Origin: Glandiceps talaboti
Taxonomy: Eukaryota; Hemichordata; Enteropneusta; Spengelidae
Direction of reading: 5' to 3'
DNA: 64,000 bases
Assembly: GCF_964340395.1 (NCBI RefSeq)
Contig: NC_135550.1
Span: forward strand, 14,548,408 to 14,612,407
Made by a program: the position numbers and the translations under genes. Shown piece after piece: positions 25,623 to 53,123 of this stretch. The notes under the pieces are model-generated. The model made no database searches. It had not been told where the DNA came from and was given only the letters and a program-made list of their open reading frames with translations. Each line of letters starts with the position of its first letter. The stretch's first letter is position 1.

Positions 25623-28600
25623 GGCTTTTTTTCAATCTCAGTCTGTTGGAATCATGCTTGTCATAATTAGCCATTTCAAAAATTTAATTAGAAATATATC
25701 ATCATATCATGATGAGATAAGACTGTTGTCGAAGTAAATCATCCTACCAGGACACACAGTGGTTTGACAAACGTCTTGCTTTGTGTTGGGCCCTTCACAG
25801 TTGTTGCCGCCATTATCGGGTACTGGGTTATTACATAGACGTATATACATCATGGTACCATTGTCACATGTTACTGAGCACTGTGACGTACTATAAGGAC
25901 TCCATGAAGACCATCCTCCATGAACTAAAAAAAATAGTTGAATGCAAGAAGTAAGATAACAATAATCAAGTTAACTTTTAAATAAGGAATCCATATATCA
26001 GCAAATTAATCCTATAATACTCTCAATTGTAAGATATCGTATTTTGGGATATGATTTTTACAGTTGACCTAAACTGTCGCCGGTTTTCAACCCATAGGAG
26101 TGCAACCAAATATTAGTATACCTTCTTTACCACTCATAATTACACTTTCTTACTTGTGACAAACCACTGGTATCAAACTGAAGATCATACAAAGTGTTGT
26201 CATGGGGACACAATTTTGTATGACGGTATTTGTATAAATGCAAGTACAGTGATATGAATATTTTTGTATGTGTTTTTCTTCTCTGCCATTGACAATAACA
26301 AGGACCTTTTCTCAAATAACTAACGTGCTCTGTAGCCATTTTATTTTTATAATTCATGTATATATGTATATATGTTTTTTGAATAATAATAATAATGATA
26401 TTGGTTTTTATAAGCCCTTTTCCCATACTGTGCCCAAAGCGCTTTACAATTATTACCCCTGGTACGGATCTATAGCTGCACAATTCCTCAACTCCCTGGG
26501 GAGCATACAGTCCATTGCAGCCTCTATAAGCGCATAGGATTAAAGCATTCACATTGCAACCTCTATCCTACCAGGTCCCCAATTATACACTGTTAATATG
26601 GTGAGTAGTGTATAGTATCGGCCACCAAATTAAACTTTCACTTCAGGGTGTATCCTTTTACCATCTACAGAGCTAAGAACGATCAAAATTATTTTGATCG
26701 TTAATATAAGACTGAATATTAGGCTTGTTACAGTATTTCAATACAATGGATAACAAAGAACTCATTTGAAAATTACAGAATAAAATGGTTTTGATTATAT
26801 TGTGCTGTTTATCATCCATATTTTATTGCCGACTCAAATTGCTTTTCTATGCATTTACGAACCTTTGCTTTCACAAATAAACCAATGTTCTGCGTGGCAG
26901 ACTTGTAAAGACCATTCACACAATGCAGTGTCGACATTGTTAGTATTGTCGGTGGGACAACTGTTGAATAAGATAAGTATACATAATTATGAAATGTTTT
27001 ATCATGATAACAATTATAAAAAACAAATTGTAGGCTGATCTATCAAACTGTTTCCATCGTTACAGCTGATATTTTTCCTGTCGTAACGTTTTACTGTAAC
27101 GACAAACATAACATGATATCTCTCATATCCTACTACGAATTTGACAATGCAAGCAATACTAAGATGTCGTGAACGGCCAGTACCTATTGTTTAATAAACT
27201 TGAAAATTGGGTGGATGAGTGGGTGCCCGGGTGGGTGGGTGGGTGGGTGGGTGGGTGGGTGGGTTAGTGAGTGAGTACATGGGTGAGTAGGTATACGAAC
27301 ACTTGCCTTAATCTTCCACACAGTCCAACTTGGGAATTCAAATTCCCGGAAAACTGGTGATAAGCTAATGTCTCGCCATCATTCTTTTGTACCGCTCCAC
27401 CAGCCGTAATTTTGGCATCAATCCACACATTGAAGTGCGTACCGTATACTGTTAGATTAGCCGAGAACATGGCGCTTGTGACATCAATGTACTTCTGTTG
27501 ATTTTGTATGGATACCATCGACAGATTGACACGTTCACAAATACCGATTGCGTCAGCATGGGTTTTGCGATACGTTTGAAAAATCTGTGATGCGGCTGAA
27601 ATGAATTATAGTCACATCAATGTCAATTTTATTTATTTACACGAAGTCTTAAAATGATGGACGATAATGTGGTATTTTCAATATGTAGCCAAAGAAAGAC
27701 AAACTCAGCGGGAAAATTAACCAAAAGATATAAGCATTATGAATTTCTATGCATCTTAATGATGCACCTCCAAGTTTGTGATGACGTCATAGCAGAATAC
27801 ATAAAAGAAATTATACTACGTGTACTATCAAAATGTAATACCAAAATTTGTATTTCAATTACCTGCATTTTCACATATACAACGCCTTATGTTTCTACAG
27901 GGACTGCCAGAGTAGAAACATTCTAAGTTATTGCACCTGTGCACGAGAATAGAATAGACAGCAAATTTGATTGTCTGGTTATCGATAAAAATACACACAT
28001 TGAAATTTGATAAATATTACAAACATACGCCAAACATCATCGTTAACTTTAATACATTTGTAGATGTAATCAAATTTATAATTTTTACGCCAAAGTGACT
28101 TAGACGGAGATTACGAGTATTTTTTCATCAATATGTATCTGTTTGTGTGGCCGTTTCTTTTTCTGTGGTGAGGTTGTTAGCAAAACATCTAAATACTATT
28201 AGACTAAAGTTTGTGGAAAGTGGTTTGACTTTGGTCCAAAAAGCCTAATTAAAAGCTTAGCGTGTAAACATCCCTTGCAAGTTGCAGAGGTGAGTGAATC
28301 TCATTTTTAATTAAACAGGTGCTTCTTATAATACACGGTAATTTAATTAAATTAAAATACAATTACAATTCCATCTTTCGTTTTTAATTAAATCAACGGG
28401 GATTTTTCATAAAAACAAAGTGGACAGAATAAAGCCAGGTGCACATTAGAGCGAGCGCGAGGAAATTGCCATGAGTGAAATCTTGCTCAGCTGATTCCTC
28501 GAGTGTGCGCCTGGCGTAACCCCGGCAGTAGTTAATTGAATAAGTTGCCTTTTTAATTAAAATGACGCTTTTCTCTTTATTAGTAGTTCAAATTATGAAT

Positions 28601-31600
28601 GATACACGCGGTAGTTTCATTAAAGCACACTTTTTAATTCGTAATAACAAATCATCGATTGAGAACCCCGGGCCCCATTGTCAGTAATATAGACAAATTA
28701 AAGTAAAATATCGAACTCAAGCCAGGACGACCCGCCTTCTTTGTTTGGCTTTTTTGCTAACAGTGTAACTTCCTTCTAGGAAAAAATGCTGTAGCTCTCT
28801 ATGCTGGTCATTGATGCGGTGGTTTCTGATTCTGTTAACCGTTGAGAGTTCAAATTTCCAAAATATATTAGTGAAATTGTCCCGCACAGCCGGTGGTGAT
28901 AATTTGATAGAATTGCATGTCGGATACTTGAAAATGTCATAATTTCGGTAAAATAATGTGTTATAATGCCGTGTTTATATTGCACTGTAACTAGACATGT
29001 TGGCATTGTGGACTGAGTATAACTCGAATAGACGGGTATCAAACATAGCCTTTTGAAAAGAGCTTTTGAGAGCGAGATTAACGTACAGGAATGTCTAAGC
29101 TGAGTTTTATAATTCAGCATAGTCGTAGGTTATTCACCTAACTCTAGTTTTTAATTACACCATCTTTATGCAATTTAAATTACATGCAATATGTAATGGC
29201 CTTACGTTTCATTTGATAATATCTTCGTACCATGGACAGTTTCACATTATCCTAAAAGGAGATGTGTCACTCAATGAAAAAAAATGATACTGGTATGCGA
29301 CAACTTGAAGATTAGCTCAGGAGAAAAATTACTTGCAGAAGAAATAATATTCATGCATGGATAGTACTTACATAAAATATACGCAATCGTGTGACTCAAA
29401 TGGTGGACCAAACCCGAATGATCTAAACGTAATTATCTGTTCGTCCATCGTCATTACCGCGCCACTGGAGGAGATCTTGGCACCAAGCCATACGTCTTCG
29501 TCTTCTAAGTTGTTGTCAACGACATAGTTTTGTACTGTTTGTTCTTTCCCTGTACTTGTGATTTGAAGTAATGTCATGCCAATGTTTTCACAAAACGAAA
29601 CTGAAGCAGGATAGTTTCTGGTTGTAAACACTACTATGTCAGATGTGGAACCTATTGACAAATTTATAATTTAAAAAAAAATACATAAATACGAAATAAT
29701 ACAACTATAGCCAGAATGAAGATTCGTACCGTGTATCATAATGGTGTACTATGCTTGTTTACAGTCAATTTCATCTAAACTCGTGTGTAACAAATAACTG
29801 TTTACACAGTGTTGGTAGATGATAACAACACATAAGCTGGCCGACCTATTGCAAATGAAACAAAAAATGAGCAATTTTGATACTCTGTTACAAACCTACC
29901 TACTGCAGTAGACGTCAACAAGTGTAACATATAGATAACTCGTGGTAACAATGTGTTTCAATGTACTTATAATTTATTTCACTTGTAAAGAGTCAGCATG
30001 TCTGAAGTGTTGCCCTTGTCTACCAACATCGTATAAAACTAAACATTTATTTGTGACACATAGTTACCGTGTGCTTAGATTAAATTGGCTGTAGTGTGGC
30101 TTTTAAAAAATATCCAGGGCCTAATAAAAAAAAATGTGTGGTTCCGATTACGCTCAATATGTGGGGTAGGTAGATTTTTTTATTTATTTTCATGTGTGAG
30201 TGTCTAGCTCAGGTAGTTATGTTTTCCGTTGTTTTCGATATGGTGTCTGTGTTTTTGGTTTCTTCCCATCAGATGTATAGCCGTTACAGATTGGAAGAAT
30301 AGTTTTATATTGTCTTTTTAAGTTGATGCCAGTTTTCGCATCCACTATTCCTTGCGAGACTCCACAATTTTCGTGATTTTTCTCGGATATGTAAAAACAC
30401 ACAAATTTTTGTTATTACGCCTAGCTAAAACAAGATCACAAACGCATCAAAATCAAAGAATGACTTTTTATTGGCGTGTTTCTGTATTTGGCTGCCTTTA
30501 ACCGTCAAAGAACATCTATGCATCCCTGAATAGCCGCTTTATTAATGTTGATAATGCTGACGTTGCTTAAAAGATATGATATAACAATTGTCACGAGACA
30601 TTAATCTATCAATCAACAATCGAAATCCCAGACGACGTAGTTTTCTATGGCGCTGAACAAGAACTGTAGTAGATCATTGTAAAAATTTAGAAAGCTCTTG
30701 CAAACAGATGTGTCTTGATGTCCTTCTTGAATTTATCGACAGTTGGTGAATAACGAAGTCCAGGTGTACTGTTCCATAAGACTGGCGCTGCTCGCAAGAA
30801 CGCTCACCGTATGACTTTGTGTTACAACGGGGTACATGAAGTAGAGTTTAATTTTTTTATCTGAGCGAAGTAAACGAGTTGCGGGTTTACTGTTAATCAA
30901 GTCAGCGATGTAACCAGGAGTAGTGCTATTGAGTGCCTTGTAGGCCGGGGATCAGTAGTACTTTGTATTAAATCCTGTAATGGACAGGTATTATATAAAC
31001 CCGATGAAAAGCAGACAGAACCGGTGTGGTGTGATCTGTTTTCTTTAAGCTTACTTGCTTACTTAGGTTTACTTAGGTGTATTTCTGAACACAGGCTTTC
31101 CAACCTATATGTTCAGATCCGTCTGGTCTGGAATTCTGCACTGCTTTAATTTAACCTTGTAATTATATTTGAGATCTAAGTTCTTCAACTGATTGTTCAG
31201 GCGCTGTTTAATTGAGTTAATAGTTGGTGTTGTAACTGTACATGTGTTGTTAGGTAGCGAGTTCCAGGGATCAATAATGCGGTTTGTGAAGGACTGTTTT
31301 CTAATATCCACTTGTGCATGATGTTTTAAGAGATTGAGGGAGTGCCCATCGGTTCTATCTGATGTGTTGAGTATTTAAAAAGTTAGCAATTGATCTGTCA
31401 TAGTATCCATTCAAGATTTTATATGTCTCCATCATGTCTCCTCTGAGTTTTCCATATGCTAAGGTTGGCAACTTTAAGCTTTTCCAAACGTTTACCATAA
31501 CACCAACATAAGTATGCGACCTATTGTTCGGAGGTGAAAAATAACTTATCTACACGTCAAAGTTAGTGAAAATTGTCTACAAGAATGTATACATAACCCA

Positions 31601-31665
31601 TACGTATGTCATTGCGTAATATATATCATTTCTACAATGATGTTCTGATATATATATATATACAC

Positions 31666-31752
<87 letters not shown>

Positions 31753-31867
31753 ATATTGACTCTGACAGAATTATAGGAAACGTACCTGATGGGAGAAGAT
31801 ACATCATAACTGTCACAAAGTAGGCAAACCACAGATATATTTTTGTAGCGTACACTATTTGCTTCAT
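17899..31867 (-). CDS. Secreted CTLD-CTLD-TSP1-GAIN-GPS protein, adhesion-GPCR-like ectodomain without 7TM, 14 exons, 700 aa
   Basis: Minus-strand exons in transcript order: 31867-31786, 29651-29372, 27936-27863, 27595-27307, 26960-26863, 25924-25748, 25085-25003, 24462-24372, 23759-23434, 22836-22728, 19537-19410, 18813-18579, 18349-18255, 17934-17899. All phases agree; one intron is GC-AG. Domains: signal peptide (1-27, FAYFVTVMMYLLPS core); C-type lectin-like domain 1 (28-145, DVWLGAK, ending RRCICE) and 2 (146-274, ending HWFICES), both lacking EPN/QPD and WND calcium motifs; thrombospondin type 1 repeat (275-333, WSSW, CSVTC, six Cys); GAIN-like region (335-655); GPS (673-699: CVFYNELEKDWDGKGC, then TVCRCNHL). 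The frame ends CNHL-R-stop, one residue past the usual HL|T cleavage point, so the seven-helix part of adhesion GPCRs is absent. Probably secreted or shed; ligand unknown. Confidence 0.85.
19171..19267 (+). repeat. (GT)n microsatellite
   Basis: Interrupted GT repeats in an intron of the lectin/GAIN gene. Confidence 0.95.
19740..19960 (+). repeat. 59-bp satellite array, left part
   Basis: About 3.5 copies of a 59-bp unit containing CTTTAATGACCTGGTTTCTG, ACTCTATGTAATTACACC and the palindrome CTATATATAG. The most distal copy is diverged. The array is interrupted by a LINE at 19961-21983 and resumes at 21984. Confidence 0.95.
19961..21983 (+). mobile_element. 5'-truncated non-LTR retrotransposon (LINE), nearly intact reverse transcriptase
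   Basis: The element starts inside the reverse transcriptase (NNKAPGVDGMGGEFF) and keeps the frame open to TAG at 21887-21889, about 640 codons, apart from one in-frame TAA at 20978-20980. Landmarks: GNYRGINLLP, the palm strand AYVDFEKAFDRV, LQQGSVISPLLF, FADDLVLMS, a thumb region and a C-terminal zinc knuckle (CPFCQNRTIEDEYHFCLVCP). Endonuclease and 5' part are missing, as expected of a 5'-truncated insertion. The 3' end is AATAAAATATTCATTCATTC. It is flanked by an 18-bp direct repeat, ACCCTATATATAGGATGT, at 19943-19960 and 21984-22001. It lies in an intron of, and antisense to, the lectin/GAIN gene. Clade not assigned. The near-open frame suggests a young insertion. Confidence 0.92.
21984..22540 (+). 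repeat. 59-bp satellite array, right part
   Basis: About 9.4 copies of the same unit as at 19740-19960. Copies differ mainly at CAGG(C/T)TTTAATGAC(C/T)TGG and in the TATATAGG(A/G)T segment, which divides them into sub-variants. Confidence 0.95.
24137..24297 (+). repeat. (GTGGT)n / GTGAC low-complexity repeat
   Basis: Pentanucleotide GTGGT core with GTGAC and GTGGC variants at both ends, close to the exon at 24372-24462 of the lectin/GAIN gene. Confidence 0.9.
24761..24810 (+). repeat. (CAACA)n pentanucleotide repeat
   Basis: About ten copies, intronic. Confidence 0.9.
25168..25621 (+). repeat. Compound trinucleotide microsatellite: ACA, then GTT, GTG, GAT blocks
   Basis: Long blocks of (GTT)n, (GTG)n and (GAT)n follow a (CAA)n run. 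The long Ser, Asp, Val and Met frames through it are artefacts. It sits in the intron between the TSP1 exon and the next exon of the lectin/GAIN gene. Confidence 0.95.
26383..26590 (-). mobile_element. 5'-truncated SINE copy
   Basis: Shares the body GCGCTTTACAATTATTACCC, AACTCCCTGGGGAGCATACA and CCCCAATTATACA with the fuller copy at 57845-58205, and has the same AAT-type tail. It lacks the tRNA-like head. Confidence 0.75.
27217..27263 (+). repeat. (GGGT)n tetranucleotide repeat
   Basis: About ten copies, next to the exon 27307-27595 of the lectin/GAIN gene. Confidence 0.9.
30610..31020 (-). mobile_element. LINE C-terminal relic (L2/CR1-like)
   Basis: Minus-strand translation gives pieces resembling the end of a LINE ORF2: a YKVLL...LQGTQ piece near 30930 and APVLWNSTPGLRY then FKKDIKTHLFARAF near 30730-30790. 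Frame is broken by stops. Intron 1 of the lectin/GAIN gene. Confidence 0.5.
31100..31480 (-). mobile_element. LINE C-terminal relic (CR1/Jockey-like)
   Basis: Minus-strand frame with QSFTNRIIDPWNSLPNN and IKQRLNNQLKNLDLKYNY, the usual tail of CR1/Jockey ORF2, preceded by a decayed L-E-K-L-K piece near 31470. It lies next to another LINE relic of the same orientation. Confidence 0.65.
31650..31749. repeat. (TA)n microsatellite
   Basis: About 45 TA copies, 37 bases from the donor of the signal-peptide exon. Confidence 0.95.
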
Positions 31868-32550
31868 ACTTAGTTTGTAGTATTACTTAGAATTTTCATG
31901 AACGCAACAGTTTTCTATAACCAGCAGACAGTTTATACACTTTGCTGTTCCTTGTGTACTTTAAATACAATTAGATTGTGGACGAAACCATTAGACGTGG
32001 GTGTGGAGCTATTAAAGTTATCGTGTCAAACTTGCTATAAAGACAATGTTTTTATCCACTGTTATGAACGTCCGCACTGTATGAAATTACATATCTTTTC
32101 CCCCATTACATCAATATTCACATACGAAAAGTGGTAGATTCCTGATTTCTGAAGGAAATCGTGTTGCCTTGGCAACGTTATCATAAAGTGTATGTACCTG
32201 CATAGCAAGTTACTACTTCATCAACCCGTATTGATTATACAGCTAAAAGAGTACTTGTACTTAACAACATTTCAAGGATGACCAATGATGAGTTTTTCCT
32301 CAGTTTAATGAATTAATCATTAATTTTCAGCCGCGGTGAACTCATGTGGAATGGTGATGGAACTTTCCTATGTACAATTGTTCAATCGCAATCATTTTTT
32401 TTAAATATAATGCTGTGACATCGAGGTAAGCTAATGTATATATTTATTTATTTATCATTTTTTTATTACATTGCATACTAAACTGTCAAATACGATTAGA
32501 TGGGTCGATTTGGCGTCCCGAAATAGCGTATTTTACGAACTTTTAATAAT

Positions 32551-33167
32551 TCATACGTCATTTTGAAATGAAATATTTATCATGTTATAAAAATGTTGAA
32601 ATTGCTTTCATTATATGTTGTTGTATTTTATCATGATGGCTCTTGACAAGGCGTAAATTAGTTTGGTTTTTTTGTACATACACCATCATACACAATTGTA
32701 TCAAACTTTTACTATTGTCACTGGGAGGAGAAAACAAGCAGAAATTCTCGCAAACCCCAACAATGTACGACAATTTCCCGTTTAGACCAGAACGTACAAG
32801 CGAACGTGTGCGCTCTGAGTAAGTTATCAAGGGCAATGGAAATGACACTTGTTCCACGTTTGGAACCGATTCTCTGTTTGATTTAGGCAAAGCCGGCCCA
32901 AGGGCATGCGGCAACAAATTGGATTTCAGAGAAAGGTCTGCTGAATTTTGCACGTACTTCCATCAACGTGGTTATCCAATGTCGGTTACCAATGCGGCTT
33001 TCATACGTCATTTTGAAATGAAATATTTATCATGTTATAAAAATGTTGAAATTGCTTTCATTATATGTTGTTGTATTTTATCATGATGGCTATTGACAAG
33101 GCGTAAATTAGTTTTTTTTTGTACATACACCATCATACACAATTGTATCAAACTTTTACTATTGTCA
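32551..33167 (+). repeat. Direct repeat, ~170 bp, copies 281 bp apart
   Basis: 32551-32720 and 33001-33167 are almost identical (TCATACGTCATTTTGAAATG start, TTTTACTATTGTCA end). They bracket a Penelope-like coding piece. They may be a terminal-repeat or rearrangement product of that element. Confidence 0.85.
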
Positions 33168-34098
33168 TCTTTGTCTAGGGAAGCTTGTATCAAATCACAG
33201 TAACAACGATCGTCCCATATTAGCTCTTACATACCATCCCTTTTCCACTAGAGTTAAGAACATTATATACAAGCATTTTAATATCTTACGTACTAATAGT
33301 GTTACCAATTCATTGTTTCCCGAAGTACTTTTAACAGCTTTGCGTCTTGATACCAGTCTTAGAGATATGGTGGTCCATACAGAACAACATGAATTGGAAG
33401 TTAATGCTGGTTCATTTCCATGCGATCGTACTCGATGTGGTACATGTCGTTTCATTATTAATACTAATCATGTTTTGGCCCTAAGAACAGTGAGCCTGTT
33501 ACGAGTAGATTTACTTGTATTAGTACTAATGTAGTGTATTGCATTACATGTCAAAAATGTGGTTTTCTATATATAGATTCAACTGTACGTCGTCTTGGTG
33601 ATCGTTTCGTGGAACATCTCCGCCTGACCAGACAACATAATTGTAACTATCCCGTATGTATGCATTTTATTACCAACGATCACAGTGTATCAGATATGTC
33701 TATTTCAGGAATTTGTAAGGTTTCTGGTGATGAGAAAGTACTGAGGTTGAAGGAAGAGGAAATCATTTTCCGTCTCGGAACGCTGGAACCCCTTGAAATT
33801 AAAAGATTATTCTCGTCATTTCCAGTCTAATCAGTTTTTTTTTTTTTTAAATTTCAAGCGTGTTCTATTGAGTTCTATTTGGTGCGTGCGAATGTTAGAA
33901 CTTTTCACACGTATAACCGTAAATCACGCGCGGTTGTCGTTCTGTTCCATAACATTCAGATATATTCAGGTGTTTATAATACCTAACATGTCTGAAGCTT
34001 GCCGATTAATACCTTGATAAAGAATTTCTATTCTAAACGTCGGATTTTACATCTATATAAACGGACTGACTTACAAGTTCCATATGCATTTCTTTCTA
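32721..34098 (+). mobile_element. Penelope-like element, broken copy with GIY-YIG endonuclease part
   Basis: Plus-strand pieces match the C-terminal half of Penelope-like retroelements: an FHQRGYPMSVTNAA-type piece near 32950, a KNIIYKHFNILRTN piece near 33260, and from 33534 the GIY-YIG endonuclease (CITCQKCGFLYID, then RRLGDRFVEHLR and LRLKEEEIIFRLGTLEP). The element is incomplete and broken by a few interruptions plus an inserted direct repeat. Its 3' untranslated part (33859-34098) recurs in inverted orientation at 58839-59062. It ends directly at a (CATA)n microsatellite. Confidence 0.8.
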
Positions 34099-34304
34099 CA
34101 TACATACATACATACATACATACATACATACATACATACACAAACACATACATGCATGCATTCATACATACATACATACATACATACATACATACATACA
34201 TACATACATACACAAACAAACACATACATGCATGCATGCATACATACATACATACATACATACATACATACATACATGCATGCATACATACATACATACA
34301 TACA

Positions 34305-34338
<34 letters not shown>

Positions 34339-34372
34339 CATACATACATACACATCCACACACACACACATA
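34099..34372 (+). repeat. (CATA)n microsatellite with CATG variants
   Basis: Begins right at the 3' end of the Penelope-like element and runs about 270 bp. Confidence 0.95.
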
Positions 34373-34851
34373 CTGATTGAGATGCGACATTACATGTCAT
34401 AAGATAATTATGTTAAGTACATACACATTTAATACTACATCACATTTATATACATTTTAGTATATATCACATAACAAGACTACATCAACATATACAAAAT
34501 ATACATTGCAAATATCTCCATCTACGTAAACTCAAATAAAACTGTAACCTCTACCTGTACAATAGACAGTAATTAAGAATATCTGATGATAATTTCAGAA
34601 TGAAAAATTATGACAATGTCATTTGCATATTTTTATTTATTCATAACTACTTTCATTTAAATGCTTCAAAACTCAAAAATTAAAAAAAATCTGATTATTT
34701 TGATATATGTCTCTAGGTCTTTACAACAAAAGAAAAAGATCATTTCATATATTACCATCCCCCCTTTTTTTTTGCATGATGTGACGATATCTGTGAAGAG
34801 AAAACTGGTCATATTGCGCTCCTTGCATATTCATTTAAACATTACAGACGT

Positions 34852-35373
34852 ATGAAATATCTCTTCCAAGCTGATCAAATGTGTGTTGACAGATTTACCA
34901 ATCAAAAGTCTGTACCCTGTACACAAAATCGTGGGATCACATGGTATGATTTTAACAGTAGTTTGCTGTTTCAGATCAAGCTATGTAATAATAACAACAC
35001 CCCGGTGGATGACAGTGTTGGTATCAGTGGCATTTGCACTCAGGATTGCATTATTTTCTGTTGCTCTTTCACGAGTGTAGCTCATGGAAGTACAGCAGCA
35101 GAGAACACTCACTCAAATACCTGGAATATACCACACTTGCACTTACGCGTCATCTTGTTCTGTCATATTATCAAATATCCATCACTTCATATTGAATACT
35201 ATCATGGAAGATTTGAACAAATAAATTCTCTCCAAGGAGTCATCTTTATCAAGATAAAATTGGTCAATCAAGAGATCCTGCATGTTCTTTTTAAGTTCTG
35301 CTCATTATCTAAAAATACGAATATTAATCAAAGTTCAATTCTGAGTAACTACATGGATTATGTAAACATGTGA
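34852..35373 (+). CDS. Unassigned 173-codon open frame
   Basis: ATG to TGA frame without recognisable motif, transmembrane pattern or compositional support. In an overlapping frame (34883-35080) a hydrophobic stretch SYVIITTPRWMTVLVSVAFA resembles a membrane segment, so the region may be a relic exon of a membrane protein read in the other frame. No splice sites support either reading. Probably not an active gene. Confidence 0.15.
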   Translation: MKYLFQADQMCVDRFTNQKSVPCTQNRGITWYDFNSSLLFQIKLCNNNNTPVDDSVGISGICTQDCIIFCCSFTSVAHGSTAAENTHSNTWNIPHLHLRVILFCHIIKYPSLHIEYYHGRFEQINSLQGVIFIKIKLVNQEILHVLFKFCSLSKNTNINQSSILSNYMDYVNM

Positions 35374-36000
35374 TCATAGGGTCATTCACGTAAATATACA
35401 TTCAATATTTCAAAATATTCTTGACAAGTTGTTTATATAAAGCTATAAAGTGTATTGAAAACCACAATGAAAAATTGAAAAACAACCTGAGTTTTTGTAA
35501 ATGATTTAATACCCTGGCTCTGATAACATGTCCAAAAACGATTCAAATGAAGATGAACATGCATATTTTGGTGCACAAACATTTTCCACAAATAGGTACA
35601 TATTTATACTTTTAGTGGATCAGCAATAAGAAAAGTGTGACTACATGGAGATATTGTATACCAATGATCATGTAGTGTAGTCTGTAAGGTGTGCTGTGAC
35701 GGGGTGCCCTCACACATTAGTCAACCCCTCTCACGTCGTATTTCATTAATTTTTGCTTTGGTTTGAATTTTCATGCATAGCATTGGATTGTGCCTAAGGG
35801 ATCAATTTCTCAATACTGTCTTCTCAATATAATAAAAATGTGTATATTAATAAGTTCTCATAATTATCAAGTCAACACTTACTTTCATTTCGTCACAAAC
35901 GTGGTATGTTATACATTCAAGTATTTGTGAATTAATCACTAATGCTAATTTGTATTTTTTATATGTATACCTTATAATATATATATATATACCTAAATGT

Positions 36001-36245
<245 letters not shown>

Positions 36246-36450
36246 ACATGCACATGTCTGCATGTCTGAGCGTGTGTATTGAGTGTATGGTGCATGTGTA
36301 TATGTGTAAGTGTAAGGGTGCATAGCCAGGCTGTGTCATTGGATCTGTGACTACACTGTAGTCATAAATCCAGCAATGTTGTAGACTGGCAAAAGAGAGA
36401 GATATGTAAAGTCCACATGGTACAAAAGTATCTGTACATTTTTCTAATCT

Positions 36451-52688
<16,238 letters not shown>

Positions 52689-53123
52689 AATATCTTCGCT
52701 TCAGAGATATGGTTGTCACACATCAAGAAACATAAAAAATATATATTTATCTACGTTGCCTAGGCAAACTAAGGTTAGAAATCATTGCATGATTCGCGTA
52801 TCCACATCTCTCATATCGTTAGGTGGCTTGGCATTCCGTACTTGTCAGGCTGGCTGTTGTGTTGCTAGGTATGCGTACACAACCGGAAATACGGAAGTAG
52901 AGTAAAGGTAAAAGGTCAACAGGGATTATCTGCATGAACTGGACATACGATAAATGTCATTGGTCAATTTTCAGACTAGGCTGTTGCATTGGCCAATCGT
53001 ATCACCGGTAACTATCAGCCTAACTTCGTAATCGATATCCGCATGCGTAGTCAAAGCCAGCATGACCTGTAAAATGTAAAGCTCGTCTCCGACCTGTAAA
53101 TATTTCAGTAAAATAACCACAAA
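52689..53123. promoter_or_regulatory. Divergent promoter region between SPRY-TIR (-) and TOMM20 (+)
   Basis: Only about 435 bp separate the first recognised SPRY-TIR exon from the TOMM20 start codon, read in opposite directions. Two ETS-type cores lie close together, CCGGAA at 52883-52888 and CGGAAGT at 52892-52898, similar to GABP/NRF-2 sites common in promoters of nuclear mitochondrial genes. No TATA box is obvious. A 5' exon of the SPRY-TIR gene may also lie here. Confidence 0.55.

Noticed and set aside
25249-25674. Long frames of poly-Ser, poly-Asp, poly-Val and poly-Met
   Set aside because: They are translations of GTT/GTG/GAT repeats inside an intron.
28776-29120. 114-codon minus-strand frame with FGNLNSQ, echoing lectin domain 2
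   Set aside because: The exon chain is complete in phase without it, and lectin features (Cys pattern) are absent. It may be a chance match or an old exon relic.
32585-32953. 122-codon minus-strand frame
   Set aside because: Antisense to the Penelope-like coding piece and its direct repeat; no motif.
34028-34400. Tyr/Ile/His and Cys/Met-rich frames on both strands
   Set aside because: Products of (CATA)n repeats. The same holds for frames at 9061-9551, 10043-10351, 36074-36339, 44035-44625, 58573-58874 and 61627-62404.
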